Position numbers and translations under genes: made by a program
Notes under the pieces: generated by a model
Seen by the model: only the letters and a program-made list of their open reading frames with translations
Told to the model about the DNA's origin: nothing
Databases searched by the model: none
Source of the DNA: an uncultured Collinsella sp.
Lineage (GTDB): Bacteria; Actinomycetota; Coriobacteriia; Coriobacteriales; Coriobacteriaceae
NCBI GenBank assembly: GCA_900543025.1
Contig: UQPP01000006.1
Location: forward strand, 1-62,945
Length of the DNA stretch: 62,945 nucleotides
Direction: 5' to 3'
Shown: one piece after another, positions 16,408 through 24,828 of the stretch
How the letters are laid out: every line of letters begins with the position of its first letter
Position numbering within the stretch: position 1 is the stretch's first letter

Positions 16408-19407
16408 ATGAGCGACATCATGAGGCCGATCCCGTTTTCGCAGCTGATGAACTGGATCATCGAGGAGCACAAGACCCAGGACGCCATCTTTGGCGTGCGT
16501 AAGATGGTCACGACCAACCAGGAGGGTGCGCTTCCCATTTTTGACGAGCGCATCGAGACTCCGTTTGGCCCGGCTGCCGGTCCCAATACGCAGCTTGCCC
16601 AAAACATCGTGGCATCCTACGTGGCCGGTTCACGCTTCTTTGAGCTCAAGACCGTTCAGGTGATGGACGGCGAGGAGCTCTCCAAGTGTGTGAACAAGCC
16701 CTGCATCGTGGCGCAGGACGAGTGCTACAACTGCGAGTGGTCGACCGAGCTCGAGGTTCCGCAGGCCTTTGCCGAGTACGTGAAGGCATGGTTCGCCTGC
16801 CACCTCATCGCTCGCGAGTACGGCCTGGGAAGCCCGGACGGCTTTGTCTTCAACATGTCCGTGGGCTATGACCTCGAGGGCATCAAGAGCCCCAAGGTCG
16901 ACGCCTGCATCGAGGGCATGAAGGACGCCAGCGGCTCCGAGGTTTGGAACGAGTGCCGCACCTGGGCGCTCGCTAACCTGGACAAGTTTGAGCATGTCGA
17001 CGCCGCATTTGTCGAGTCCATCCCGGCACGCGTGTCCAACTCCATCACCGAGTCTACCCTGCACGGCTGCCCGCCGGCGGAGATCGAGCGCATCGCGACC
17101 TATCTGATCACCGAGAAGGGCCTCAACACCTACATCAAGTGCAACCCCACGCTGCTGGGCTATGAGTTTGCCCGCCAGCGCCTCGACGAGCTGGGCTTTG
17201 ACTACATCGTCTTCGACGATACGCACTTCCGCGAGGACCTGCAGTGGGCCGATGCCGTGCCCATGTTCGAGCGCCTGATTGCCCTGTGCGCCGAGCGCGG
17301 CCTGGAGTTTGGCGTCAAGCTGACCAACACGTTCCCCGTCGACGTGACGAGAAACGAGCTGCCCTCCACCGAGATGTACATGTCCGGCCGTTCGCTGTTC
17401 TCGCTGACTATCGAGGCTGCCCGCCGCATTACCGAGCAGTTCGATGGCAAACTGCGCATCAGCTACTCCGGCGGTGCCACGGTCTACAACATCCGTGCCC
17501 TGTACGATGCCGGCATTTGGCCCGTCACCCTGGCGACCGACGTGCTCAAGCCCGGTGGCTACGAGCGCTTTAGCCAGATGGCCGGCGAGTTTACCGACCT
17601 GGATGGCAAGCCGTTCGCGGGCGTCTCGCTCGAGGCCGTGACCGCGATTCAGACCGACTCGCTCACCAACCCGCTCTACAAGAAGCCGTTGCGCCCGCTG
17701 CCCGATCGCAAGGTCGCCGGCAAGAGCCCGCTTTCCGACTGTTTTACCACGCCGTGCCGCACGAGCTGCCCCATCCAGCAGGATATTCCCGCCTACCTGG
17801 CGGCTGTTGACGAGGGCCGCTTCGAGGACGCCCTCAACATCATCGTCGAGCGCAACGCCCTGCCGTTCATTACCGGCACCATCTGCCCGCATCCCTGCGG
17901 CCGTGCCTGCGAGCGTGCGTTCTACGAGCCCGAGGGCGCCCAGATCCGCGCCAGCAAGCTCAAGGCCGCCCGCGAGGCCATGACCGCCGTGCTGCCCAAG
18001 CTGCGCACCCAGGCCATCGCCAACGACGGCGAGCGCAACGTTGCCGTTATCGGCGGCGGCCCGGCCGGTCTGGCGACGGCGTTCTTCCTGACGCGCGCCG
18101 GCGTGCCTGTCACTATCTTTGAGGCCCGCGATTCGCTCGGCGGCGTGGTCCGTCATGTGATCCCCGAGTTCCGTATCGCCAGCGACGATATCTCCCACGA
18201 TGCAGAGCTCTGCCTGGCCTTTGGCGCCAAGGTACAACTCAATGCTCGCGTGAAGTCCATCGATGAGCTCAAGGCTCAGGGCTTTACCGACGTTGTCGTG
18301 GCCACCGGTGCCTGGATGCCCGGCTCTGCGGGCTTGGGCGAGGGCGCCGAGCTCGACGTGCTGGAGTTCCTCGAGGCCGCCAAGAGGGGCGAGAAGCTCG
18401 AGCTGGGCGAGGACGTCGTGGTCATTGGCGCCGGCAACACCGCCATGGACGCGGCCCGCGTGGCCAAGCGCCTGGCTGGTGTGAAGAACGTGCGCCTGGT
18501 GTATCGCCGCACCAAGAAGCAGATGCCCGCCGACGAGGAAGAGCTCGATCTTGCTCTTGCCGACGGCGTTGAGTTCTGCGAGCTGCTGGCGCCCAAGGCA
18601 CTCAACGGCGCCGTGCTGACCTGCGATGTTATGGAGCTTGGCGAGCCGGATGCAAGCGGCCGTCGCAGCCCCGTCGCCACGGGCGAGACCGTCGAGCTGT
18701 CTGCCACCACAGTGATCTGCGCCGTGGGCGAGGGCATCGATGCCAGCCTGTACGACGCCGCGGGCGTCGAGCACGACCGTCGCGGCCGTCTTGCCGCCAC
18801 CTCCACCGGCGTCGAGGGCGTCTGGGCTGCGGGCGACTGCCGTCGCGGTCCTGCCACCGTGGTTGAGGCCATCGCCGATGCCGCCGAGGTCGCCCGTGCC
18901 ATCGCCGGTGTGGACTTTAACAAGTACGCTGACTGCAACGAGCAGGCCGGCCGCGAGGACGCCTGCTACGAGCGCAAGGGGTCGCTGTGCCGCGACAAGC
19001 GCAACTGCACCAAGACCCGCTGCCTGGGCTGCGGCTCGGTGTGCGAGGTCTGCTGCGACGTGTGCCCCAACCGCGCCAACGTGGCCATTAAGGTGCCGGG
19101 CCTGGCCAAGCATCAGGTCGTCCACGTCGACGGTATGTGCAACGAGTGCGGCAACTGCGCCGTGTTCTGCCCCTACCAGGAGGGCCGTCCCTACAAGGAC
19201 AAGCTCACCCTGTTCTGGAGCGAGGAGGACATGGAGAACTCCGAGAACGAGGGCTTCCTGGCCGTGGACGAGGACCACTTTAAGGTCCGCGTCGCCGGCA
19301 CGGTCCGCACCGTCTCGGTCGATGCCGTCAACACCGGCCTTCCCGAGGCCGTCCGCCTGACCATCAGGGCCGTGCGCGACAACTATTCGTACCTTCTTAA
19401 GAAATAG
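16408..19407 (+). CDS. ygfK: YgfK-type flavin/Fe-S oxidoreductase
   Basis: A 999-aa soluble multi-domain protein annotated in the family as a putative selenate reductase subunit. Residues 1-440 form the YgfK-specific region. From about 445 a GltD/DPYD-like Fe-S segment begins (PCRTSCPIQQDIPAYL, ICPHPCGRACERAF). From about 543 comes an FAD site (VIGGGPAGLATAFFL), and near 670 an NADPH site (VVIGAGNTAMDAARVAKRL). The C terminus holds cysteine-rich 4Fe-4S motifs (CLGCGSVCEVCCDVCP, CNECGNCAVFCP). ATG at 16408 follows GAGAGGAG; the longer frame from 16285 crosses a hairpin. It likely passes electrons to or from the purine hydroxylase. Confidence 0.92.
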   Translation: MSDIMRPIPFSQLMNWIIEEHKTQDAIFGVRKMVTTNQEGALPIFDERIETPFGPAAGPNTQLAQNIVASYVAGSRFFELKTVQVMDGEELSKCVNKPCIVAQDECYNCEWSTELEVPQAFAEYVKAWFACHLIAREYGLGSPDGFVFNMSVGYDLEGIKSPKVDACIEGMKDASGSEVWNECRTWALANLDKFEHVDAAFVESIPARVSNSITESTLHGCPPAEIERIATYLITEKGLNTYIKCNPTLLGYEFARQRLDELGFDYIVFDDTHFREDLQWADAVPMFERLIALCAERGLEFGVKLTNTFPVDVTRNELPSTEMYMSGRSLFSLTIEAARRITEQFDGKLRISYSGGATVYNIRALYDAGIWPVTLATDVLKPGGYERFSQMAGEFTDLDGKPFAGVSLEAVTAIQTDSLTNPLYKKPLRPLPDRKVAGKSPLSDCFTTPCRTSCPIQQDIPAYLAAVDEGRFEDALNIIVERNALPFITGTICPHPCGRACERAFYEPEGAQIRASKLKAAREAMTAVLPKLRTQAIANDGERNVAVIGGGPAGLATAFFLTRAGVPVTIFEARDSLGGVVRHVIPEFRIASDDISHDAELCLAFGAKVQLNARVKSIDELKAQGFTDVVVATGAWMPGSAGLGEGAELDVLEFLEAAKRGEKLELGEDVVVIGAGNTAMDAARVAKRLAGVKNVRLVYRRTKKQMPADEEELDLALADGVEFCELLAPKALNGAVLTCDVMELGEPDASGRRSPVATGETVELSATTVICAVGEGIDASLYDAAGVEHDRRGRLAATSTGVEGVWAAGDCRRGPATVVEAIADAAEVARAIAGVDFNKYADCNEQAGREDACYERKGSLCRDKRNCTKTRCLGCGSVCEVCCDVCPNRANVAIKVPGLAKHQVVHVDGMCNECGNCAVFCPYQEGRPYKDKLTLFWSEEDMENSENEGFLAVDEDHFKVRVAGTVRTVSVDAVNTGLPEAVRLTIRAVRDNYSYLLKK

Positions 19408-19418
19408 GCGAGTCTCTT

Positions 19419-19898
19419 ATGGCCAAATCCATTCAACATCACGTAGCCTACGTTGCCTGCGGAAGCGGTTGTGCCTCCGCGGGCGGCGACGCCCGCTGCA
19501 GCGAAGGCTGCATTGGCTGTGGCGCCTGCGTCACGGCCTGCCCCCACGGCGCCATTGCGCTGGTCGATGGCATCGCCCGCGTGGACCGCTCCAAGTGCAC
19601 GGGCTGTGGCCTGTGCGGCATGGCGTGCCCGCAGCGCGTGATTGCCTTCGTTCCCGGCTACCAGAACATCCTGGTGCGCTGCAACAACACCGATAAGGGC
19701 GCCATTGCGCGCAAGATCTGCGACACCAGCTGCATCGGTTGCGGCATGTGCGCCAAAAAGTGCCCTGCCGGCGCTATCCGCATCGAGGACAACTGCGCCC
19801 ATATCGACGGCACGGACTGCCTGTCGTGCGGCATGTGCGCCGTCGTCTGCCCGCATGGCGCCATCCACGACCGCACCGGTATCGCCGCCGGCGTGTAG
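19419..19898 (+). CDS. Polyferredoxin-like 4Fe-4S protein
   Basis: A 159-aa electron carrier with four CxxCxxCxxxCP motifs: CIGCGACVTACP, CTGCGLCGMACP, CIGCGMCAKKCP and CLSCGMCAVVCP. This could hold up to four 4Fe-4S clusters, in the style of RnfB-type ferredoxin domains. It lies 11 bp after ygfK and 12 bp before the xanthine dehydrogenase gene, so the three are surely one operon. It most likely shuttles electrons between them. Confidence 0.9.
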   Translation: MAKSIQHHVAYVACGSGCASAGGDARCSEGCIGCGACVTACPHGAIALVDGIARVDRSKCTGCGLCGMACPQRVIAFVPGYQNILVRCNNTDKGAIARKICDTSCIGCGMCAKKCPAGAIRIEDNCAHIDGTDCLSCGMCAVVCPHGAIHDRTGIAAGV

Positions 19899-19910
19899 AA
19901 GGGAATCACC

Positions 19911-22688
19911 ATGGCACAGGAATTCACTTTTACCGTTAACGGCGTCGAGCACACGACGACCCAAAACAAACCGCTGCTGCGCTATCTGCGCGACGACCTG
20001 CACATTCACTCCGCCAAGGACGGCTGCTCCGAGGGCGCCTGCGGCACCTGCACCATCCATGTGGACGGTGCGGCCGTCAAGGCGTGCGTGCTGACCACCG
20101 CCCTTGCCGCCGGCCGCGACATCGTGACTGTCGAGGGCCTGCCCGAGAACGTGCGCGAGGCCTTTGTGTACGCCTTTGGCGCCGTGGGCGCCGTGCAGTG
20201 CGGCTTTTGTATCCCCGGTATGGTCATGGCGGGTGCAGCGCTCATCGCCGAGGATCCCGAGCCTACCGAGGAGCAGATCAAGTACGCCATCCGCGGCAAT
20301 GTTTGCCGCTGCACCGGCTACAAAAAGATTATCGAGGGCATTGCGCTGGCCGCTGCGGTGCTCCGCGGCGAAAAGCAGATCGACGAGGATCTGGAGCGCG
20401 GCGACGACTACGGCGTGGGCAAGCGCGCCTTCCGTATTGACGTGCGCAAGAAGGTGCTCGGCGAGGGCAAGTACCCCGACGACATCGACGAGATCGACCA
20501 GCCGGGCCTGACCTACGCCAGCGCCGTGCGCTCCAAGTATCCGCGTGCCCGCGTGCTCTCCATCGATACCTCCAAGGCCGAGGCCCTACCCGGTGTGGTT
20601 GGCATCCTGCGCGCCGAGGACGTGCCGGTCAACCAGGTCGGCCACCTTATCCAGGACTGGGACGTCATGATCGCCCAGGGCGACATCACCCGCTGCGTGG
20701 GCGATGCCATCGTGCTGGTGGTTGCCGAGGACGAGGCGACGCTCGAGAAGGCCAAGAAGCTCGTAAAGATTGATTACGAGCCGCTGGAGCCCGTGCGCAA
20801 CATCGCCGAGGCCAGGTCTGCCGACGCCCCGCGCCTGCACGACAGCTTCTTTGCCTTTGGCAACACGGTGGAGCTCAAGGACAACGTGTGCCAGAGCCGT
20901 CACGTGACGCGCGGTGACGCCGCCAAGGCGCTGGCAGAGAGCGCGTTTACCGTGACGCAGCGCTTTACCACGCCCTTTACCGAGCATGCCTTCTTGGAGC
21001 CCGAGTGCGCCGTTGCCTTCCCGTACAAGAATGGCGTCAAGGTGCAGTCGACCGACCAGGGCGCCTACGACACGCGCAAAGAGTGCGCTCACATGTTTGG
21101 CTGGGATAGCGAGCCCGAGCGCGTGGTCGTCGAGACCATGCTCGTGGGTGGCGGCTTTGGCGGCAAGGAGGACGTGTCCATCCAGCACTTGGCCGCGCTC
21201 GCCGCATATAAGTTCCAGCGTCCTGTGAAGTGTAAGCTCACACGTGCCGAGTCGCTCGCTTTCCATCCCAAGCGTCACGCCATGGACGGCACCTTTACAC
21301 TGGGCTGCGACGCCGAGGGCAACTTTACCGGCCTGGATTGCGAGATCAACTTTGATACCGGCGCCTACGCGTCGCTGTGCGGCCCGGTGCTCGAGCGCGC
21401 CTGTACGCATGCCGTCGGCCCCTACAAGTACCAGAACACCGACATTCGCGGCTTTGGCTACTACACCAACAACCCGCCCGCCGGTGCGTACCGCGGCTTT
21501 GGCGTTTGCCAGTCCGAGTTTGCGCTCGAGAGCCTGATCGACCTGCTGGCCGAGAAGGTCGGCCTGGATCCGTGGGAGATCCGCTACCGTAACGCCATCG
21601 AGCCGGGCGAGGTTTTGCCCAACGGCCAGATTGCCGATTGCTCCACGGCACTGAAGGAGACGCTGCTCGAGGTCAAGGATGCCTACTACGCGCATCCCGG
21701 ACACGCCGGTATCGCCTGCGCCATGAAGAACGCCGGCGTGGGCGTGGGCCTGCCCGATGCCGGCCGCTGCAAGATCCGCGTCGAGGATGGCCGCGCCGTG
21801 GTCTACGCCGCCACGTCCGACATCGGCCAGGGCTGCAACACGGTCTTTTTGCAGGACGTTGCCGAGGCCTGCGGTCTGCCGCTGAGCTGCATTGCCAATG
21901 GCGAGTGCTCCACCGAGAACGCTCCCGACTCCGGCACCACGTCTGGCTCGCGTCAGACGGTCGTGACCGGCGAGGCCGTGCGCGGTGCCGCCTTCCTGCT
22001 GCGCGATGCCATGCTTGACATCGAGGCCGGCAAGCCCGCACCCGATACTCCCGTGAGCGCGCATGGCGACGGCGTCAAGATTGAGTACGACGACGGTCGC
22101 GCCTATCAGCTGCGCACGCAGGAGCTCGTCGCCGGCCAGGGTATGCATCCTCAGGATCCCGCGGCTGCCATCAAGGCGCTCGGGGGATGCGAGTTTGGCT
22201 ACGTGTACCTGGAGCCGACCGACAAGCTGGGCGCCGACGTTCCCAACCCCAAGAGCCACATCTGCTACGGGTTTGCCACGCATGTGGTCATTCTGGATGA
22301 TGACGGCCGCGTGAGCGAGGTCTATGCCGCGCACGATTCCGGCAAGGTGGTCAACCCCATCTCCATCCAGGGTCAGATCGAAGGCGGCGTGCTCATGGGT
22401 ATGGGCTATGCGCTTACCGAGGACTGGCCGCTCAAGGACTGCGTACCCCAGGCAAGGTACGGTACGCTCGGGCTGTTCCGTGCGCCCGAGATTCCGAATA
22501 TCCACGCCATCTACGTGGAGAAGGACGAGCTGTTGCCCGTGGCATACGGCGGCAAGGGCATCGGTGAGATCGCAACGATTCCCACGGCGCCCGCCGTACA
22601 GAACGCCTATCGCGCATTCGACGGCAAGCTGCGTCCGGATCTGCCCATGGTGGATACGCCGTACAGCCGCGTTCGCAACCGCGGGTAG
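19911..22688 (+). CDS. xdhD: Fused Fe-S/molybdopterin xanthine dehydrogenase (XdhD / Se-dependent type)
   Basis: A 925-aa molybdenum hydroxylase with its small and large subunits fused. Residues 1-160 are the 2Fe-2S part: plant-type cluster GCSEGACGTC near 38-47 and the helical cluster QCGFCIPGMVM with NVCRCTGYKK. The molybdopterin domains follow from about 175, with GGGFGGKEDVSIQ, GAYRGFGVCQSEFALE and the late GKGIGEIATIPTAPAV. There is no FAD domain and no FAD-subunit gene beside it. The company of yqeB, yqeC and xdhC suggests the labile-selenium class. It should interconvert hypoxanthine, xanthine and urate or related purines. XdhD is the closest named relative I can offer. Confidence 0.85.
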   Translation: MAQEFTFTVNGVEHTTTQNKPLLRYLRDDLHIHSAKDGCSEGACGTCTIHVDGAAVKACVLTTALAAGRDIVTVEGLPENVREAFVYAFGAVGAVQCGFCIPGMVMAGAALIAEDPEPTEEQIKYAIRGNVCRCTGYKKIIEGIALAAAVLRGEKQIDEDLERGDDYGVGKRAFRIDVRKKVLGEGKYPDDIDEIDQPGLTYASAVRSKYPRARVLSIDTSKAEALPGVVGILRAEDVPVNQVGHLIQDWDVMIAQGDITRCVGDAIVLVVAEDEATLEKAKKLVKIDYEPLEPVRNIAEARSADAPRLHDSFFAFGNTVELKDNVCQSRHVTRGDAAKALAESAFTVTQRFTTPFTEHAFLEPECAVAFPYKNGVKVQSTDQGAYDTRKECAHMFGWDSEPERVVVETMLVGGGFGGKEDVSIQHLAALAAYKFQRPVKCKLTRAESLAFHPKRHAMDGTFTLGCDAEGNFTGLDCEINFDTGAYASLCGPVLERACTHAVGPYKYQNTDIRGFGYYTNNPPAGAYRGFGVCQSEFALESLIDLLAEKVGLDPWEIRYRNAIEPGEVLPNGQIADCSTALKETLLEVKDAYYAHPGHAGIACAMKNAGVGVGLPDAGRCKIRVEDGRAVVYAATSDIGQGCNTVFLQDVAEACGLPLSCIANGECSTENAPDSGTTSGSRQTVVTGEAVRGAAFLLRDAMLDIEAGKPAPDTPVSAHGDGVKIEYDDGRAYQLRTQELVAGQGMHPQDPAAAIKALGGCEFGYVYLEPTDKLGADVPNPKSHICYGFATHVVILDDDGRVSEVYAAHDSGKVVNPISIQGQIEGGVLMGMGYALTEDWPLKDCVPQARYGTLGLFRAPEIPNIHAIYVEKDELLPVAYGGKGIGEIATIPTAPAVQNAYRAFDGKLRPDLPMVDTPYSRVRNRG

Positions 22689-22811
22689 GGTAGGGCGCGG
22701 ACAGCCATTGCTGATGGGCTGTTCGCGCTCAATATCAACTGCATATGCTGCGCCTTTGGCCCCCGGCTCCATCGCGAGCCGGGGCCTTTTGTTTGGAGCG
22801 CCTCCGCATGC
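22689..22811 (+). other. Spacer after the xanthine dehydrogenase gene
   Basis: CCCCCGGCTC and GAGCCGGGGCC around 22759-22787, followed by TTTTG, form a likely terminator that ends block 1. The palindrome array starts directly after it. Confidence 0.5.
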
Positions 22812-23134
22812 GGAAACTGTGTCCCGGAATCCAGCTTCGGAACGGGATGAACTTTCCCAACGGGGCCGCATGCGGAAACTGCGTCCCGGAATCATGCCTC
22901 AGAATGGGATGCGTTTTCCGCTGGCCGGTCGTTTGGAAAGCGCATCCCAGTTTGAGTGTTTATTCCGGGATGCGGTTTCCGCTGAAGGACTCAACCGGAA
23001 AGCACGACCCGTTCCGAGACCTGATTCCGGGACACGCTTTCCGCTAGGCCCGCCATCCGGAAAGTGCATCCCGTTTTGAGCGTCCAGGCTAGGACGCGCT
23101 TTCCGTTGGCGTGGTCGTTGGGAAAACGCGGCCC
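22812..23134 (+). repeat. Palindrome array 1, 61-62 bp period
   Basis: Five full units and one partial unit start at about 22812, 22874, 22935, 22997, 23058 and 23120. Each full unit has a left arm like GGAAACTGCGTCCC, a spacer of about 17-20 bases, and the inverted arm like GGGATGCGTTTTCC. About 13 bases of variable linker separate units. Arms alternate in orientation roughly every 31 bp. The units are degenerate and not exact copies. No coding frame was accepted here. Confidence 0.75.
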
Positions 23135-23177
23135 AAATAGGGGGGGTGCGATTCGGCGATGCGTGGCCTAGCAGCTC

Positions 23178-24176
23178 CTACAGCTCAATATCGTTGAGCC
23201 ATGTCGGTAGCGCGGTCTGCCGGATGCCTGCCGTCTGCAGCTTTTTGGCGAGCACTCCTGCCGAGCGGACCTCGTTTATGGTAAAGCGCAGCAGAGGATG
23301 ACCGTAGAGCGATAGGTGCGCCTCGCGCTGTCGTTCGGCAACGAGCGCCTCGGCGGTGGTGCGCCCGGCTAACATGGCCTGGTCGGTATATTTGACGAAC
23401 CCGTCGAGTTCTCCCAACGTGAGCTCCCGCGCCTGGCGCTCCCAGGCAAAGTCCGTTCGCATAGTCTCGGTCGAATCGAAGGGGTCCGTCAGCTCGTATT
23501 GCAGTTGGTCGGGTGCGAAGCCGGTCTCGATCATGACGGCGCGGGCGACTGATTCTCCACCGCTCTCGGCGCGGGCGTCGGCATACCGAAGTGTCGTGAG
23601 GGCGGTGCGGATGGCCCGGTCGTTGCGAGTGCTCGCTCGTTGCTCGACGGCCGCCATCAGCTGCTCTTGCGTTAGACCAAGCTTTGAGATCGCCGAATCG
23701 GCAATGGGCATGCCGTCGGCAAAACCAGTTTGCAGCAGGCAATCCGTCACCGTTTGAATGGGCGGCGTTACCGATATGCCGGCTCTGTGTATTGCTCCGG
23801 CCGGCTCAATCTGATGCCGCTGGATTCGGACGCCTGGGCGAGCCGACGGCTTTGTCGAGCTGCAGACATGCACAACGTTCAGGTGTCGCCACGAGACCTC
23901 GAGCCCCAGCAGGCAAGCTGCCGAAAACGAGCAGAACGTCCAATCGGGGTGGATGATCGCAAGGGCGCGAATAATCTCGCAATGACGCTGCGCCCGGTTG
24001 AGCTCATCCCAGCGCATTTTGCGCGCAAACAACCCCGACATGGGCGAGACAACCGTGCCGCCGGTGCGCCGAAGGAGCGCTTTTCGGATCGCCGTGCTCG
24101 GGGGAATCAGACAGCGCCCCTCTTGTTCGGCTTGAGTGAGCAGCTGGTCGATGAGTTGGTCATTGTAATGGGTCAT
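23178..24176 (-). CDS. AbiEi-like / type IV antitoxin-family protein
   Basis: A 332-aa protein of an actinobacterial family often named AbiEi-like antitoxin or transcriptional regulator. The N terminus has the winged-helix type stretch with TGGTVVSPMSGLFARK and WDELNRAQRH. The middle contains CSFSAACLLGL, the usual SHxSAA-like block. The C terminus (RTDFAWERQARELTLGELDG) resembles a DUF559-type nuclease fold but its catalytic residues are uncertain. A strong GGAGG stands 9 bases before the ATG. It lies alone between two palindrome arrays, and no partner toxin gene of the AbiEii type is next to it. Confidence 0.55.
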   Translation of the reverse strand: MTHYNDQLIDQLLTQAEQEGRCLIPPSTAIRKALLRRTGGTVVSPMSGLFARKMRWDELNRAQRHCEIIRALAIIHPDWTFCSFSAACLLGLEVSWRHLNVVHVCSSTKPSARPGVRIQRHQIEPAGAIHRAGISVTPPIQTVTDCLLQTGFADGMPIADSAISKLGLTQEQLMAAVEQRASTRNDRAIRTALTTLRYADARAESGGESVARAVMIETGFAPDQLQYELTDPFDSTETMRTDFAWERQARELTLGELDGFVKYTDQAMLAGRTTAEALVAERQREAHLSLYGHPLLRFTINEVRSAGVLAKKLQTAGIRQTALPTWLNDIEL

Positions 24177-24470
24177 GAGCTACCGCCTCCTTTTGGGTAG
24201 CAAAAACGTATCAGCTGGAACTTGCCACTCAGCTGACCAAAAGCTGACCAAAATCTAACCATGCAGATAGATGGCCTGTTTTCGGCGACATTTTTACATC
24301 CGAATCGGTGGGCGGTAATCGGCGACCTTGAACGGTAGCGAGTTATGAAGACTGAGTAAGTTTCGAGACGTGTACTTTTTGAAAAAGAGCATTCTATCTG
24401 CTGTTTTGTGTTTCTGGATCGCATATTTGAAGGCATGTGATAAGGGCTGCAGGTCGTCGTCTGTGTCGGC
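24177..24470 (+). other. Upstream region of the AbiEi-like gene
   Basis: This AT-richer 294-bp stretch should contain the minus-strand promoter of the AbiEi-like gene. AGCTGACCAAAAGCTGACCAAAATCTAACC at 24230-24259 contains a short direct repeat CTGACCAAAA spaced 11 bp, which could be an operator. Nothing else was recognised. Confidence 0.35.
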
Positions 24471-24703
24471 GGAAACTATGTCCCGGAATTGACGTTCGGA
24501 ATGGGACGCGCTTTCCGGAACGCCCCTCAACCGGAAACTGCGTCCCAGATTTCGGCCTCGGAGTGGGATGCCGTTTCCGGATCGGGCCTCAAGCGGAAAC
24601 TGCGTCCCGGAATCGAGCCTCGGGGTGGGACACGCTTTCCGGATGGCATGTTTGGCGGAAACTACGGCCCAGTTTTTGGCTCCAGAACGGGATACATTTT
24701 CCG
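24471..24703 (+). repeat. Palindrome array 2, exact 62-bp period
   Basis: Four units start at 24471, 24533, 24595 and 24657, each exactly 62 bp after the last. Left arms read like GGAAACTGCGTCCC, right arms like GGGACGCGCTTTCC. It is the same family and orientation as array 1 and lies on the other side of the AbiEi-like gene. Confidence 0.8.
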
Positions 24704-24757
24704 GAACGGTCCACGTGCGGTGGTGTACCGCCCCTTTTACGTGCGCCGCTTGTCGAA

Positions 24758-24813
24758 TTACGTTATAGCTAGCTATATTATAGGAAGGTATAATATAGCT
24801 AGCTATAACGTAA
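24758..24813 (+). repeat. 25-bp perfect palindrome with GGAAGG loop
   Basis: Bases 24758-24782 are the exact inverse complement of 24789-24813, around a loop GGAAGG. The arms are AT-rich and contain TATAGCTAGCTATA. The same GGAAGG recurs at 24815-24820 as the ribosome-binding site of the ATPase gene. As RNA this would be a very stable leader hairpin; as DNA it could be a cruciform or binding site. Confidence 0.85.
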
Positions 24814-24828
24814 AGGAAGGATGGCCCT

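Noticed and set aside
16630..19278. An 882-codon open frame on the minus strand
   Set aside because: It is a shadow of ygfK with no recognisable domain and the same antisense composition.
20586..22895. A 769-codon open frame on the minus strand
   Set aside because: It is a shadow of the xanthine dehydrogenase gene, without a ribosome-binding site or family match.
23178..24176. A complete AbiE toxin-antitoxin pair
   Set aside because: Only an AbiEi-like gene is present. No nucleotidyltransferase-type AbiEii gene adjoins it on either side.
22812..24703. Regularly spaced repeats as a CRISPR array
   Set aside because: The units are imperfect inverted repeats with diverged arms and short linkers of about 13-16 bp. 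There are no identical repeats with 30-40 bp unique spacers and no cas gene nearby.
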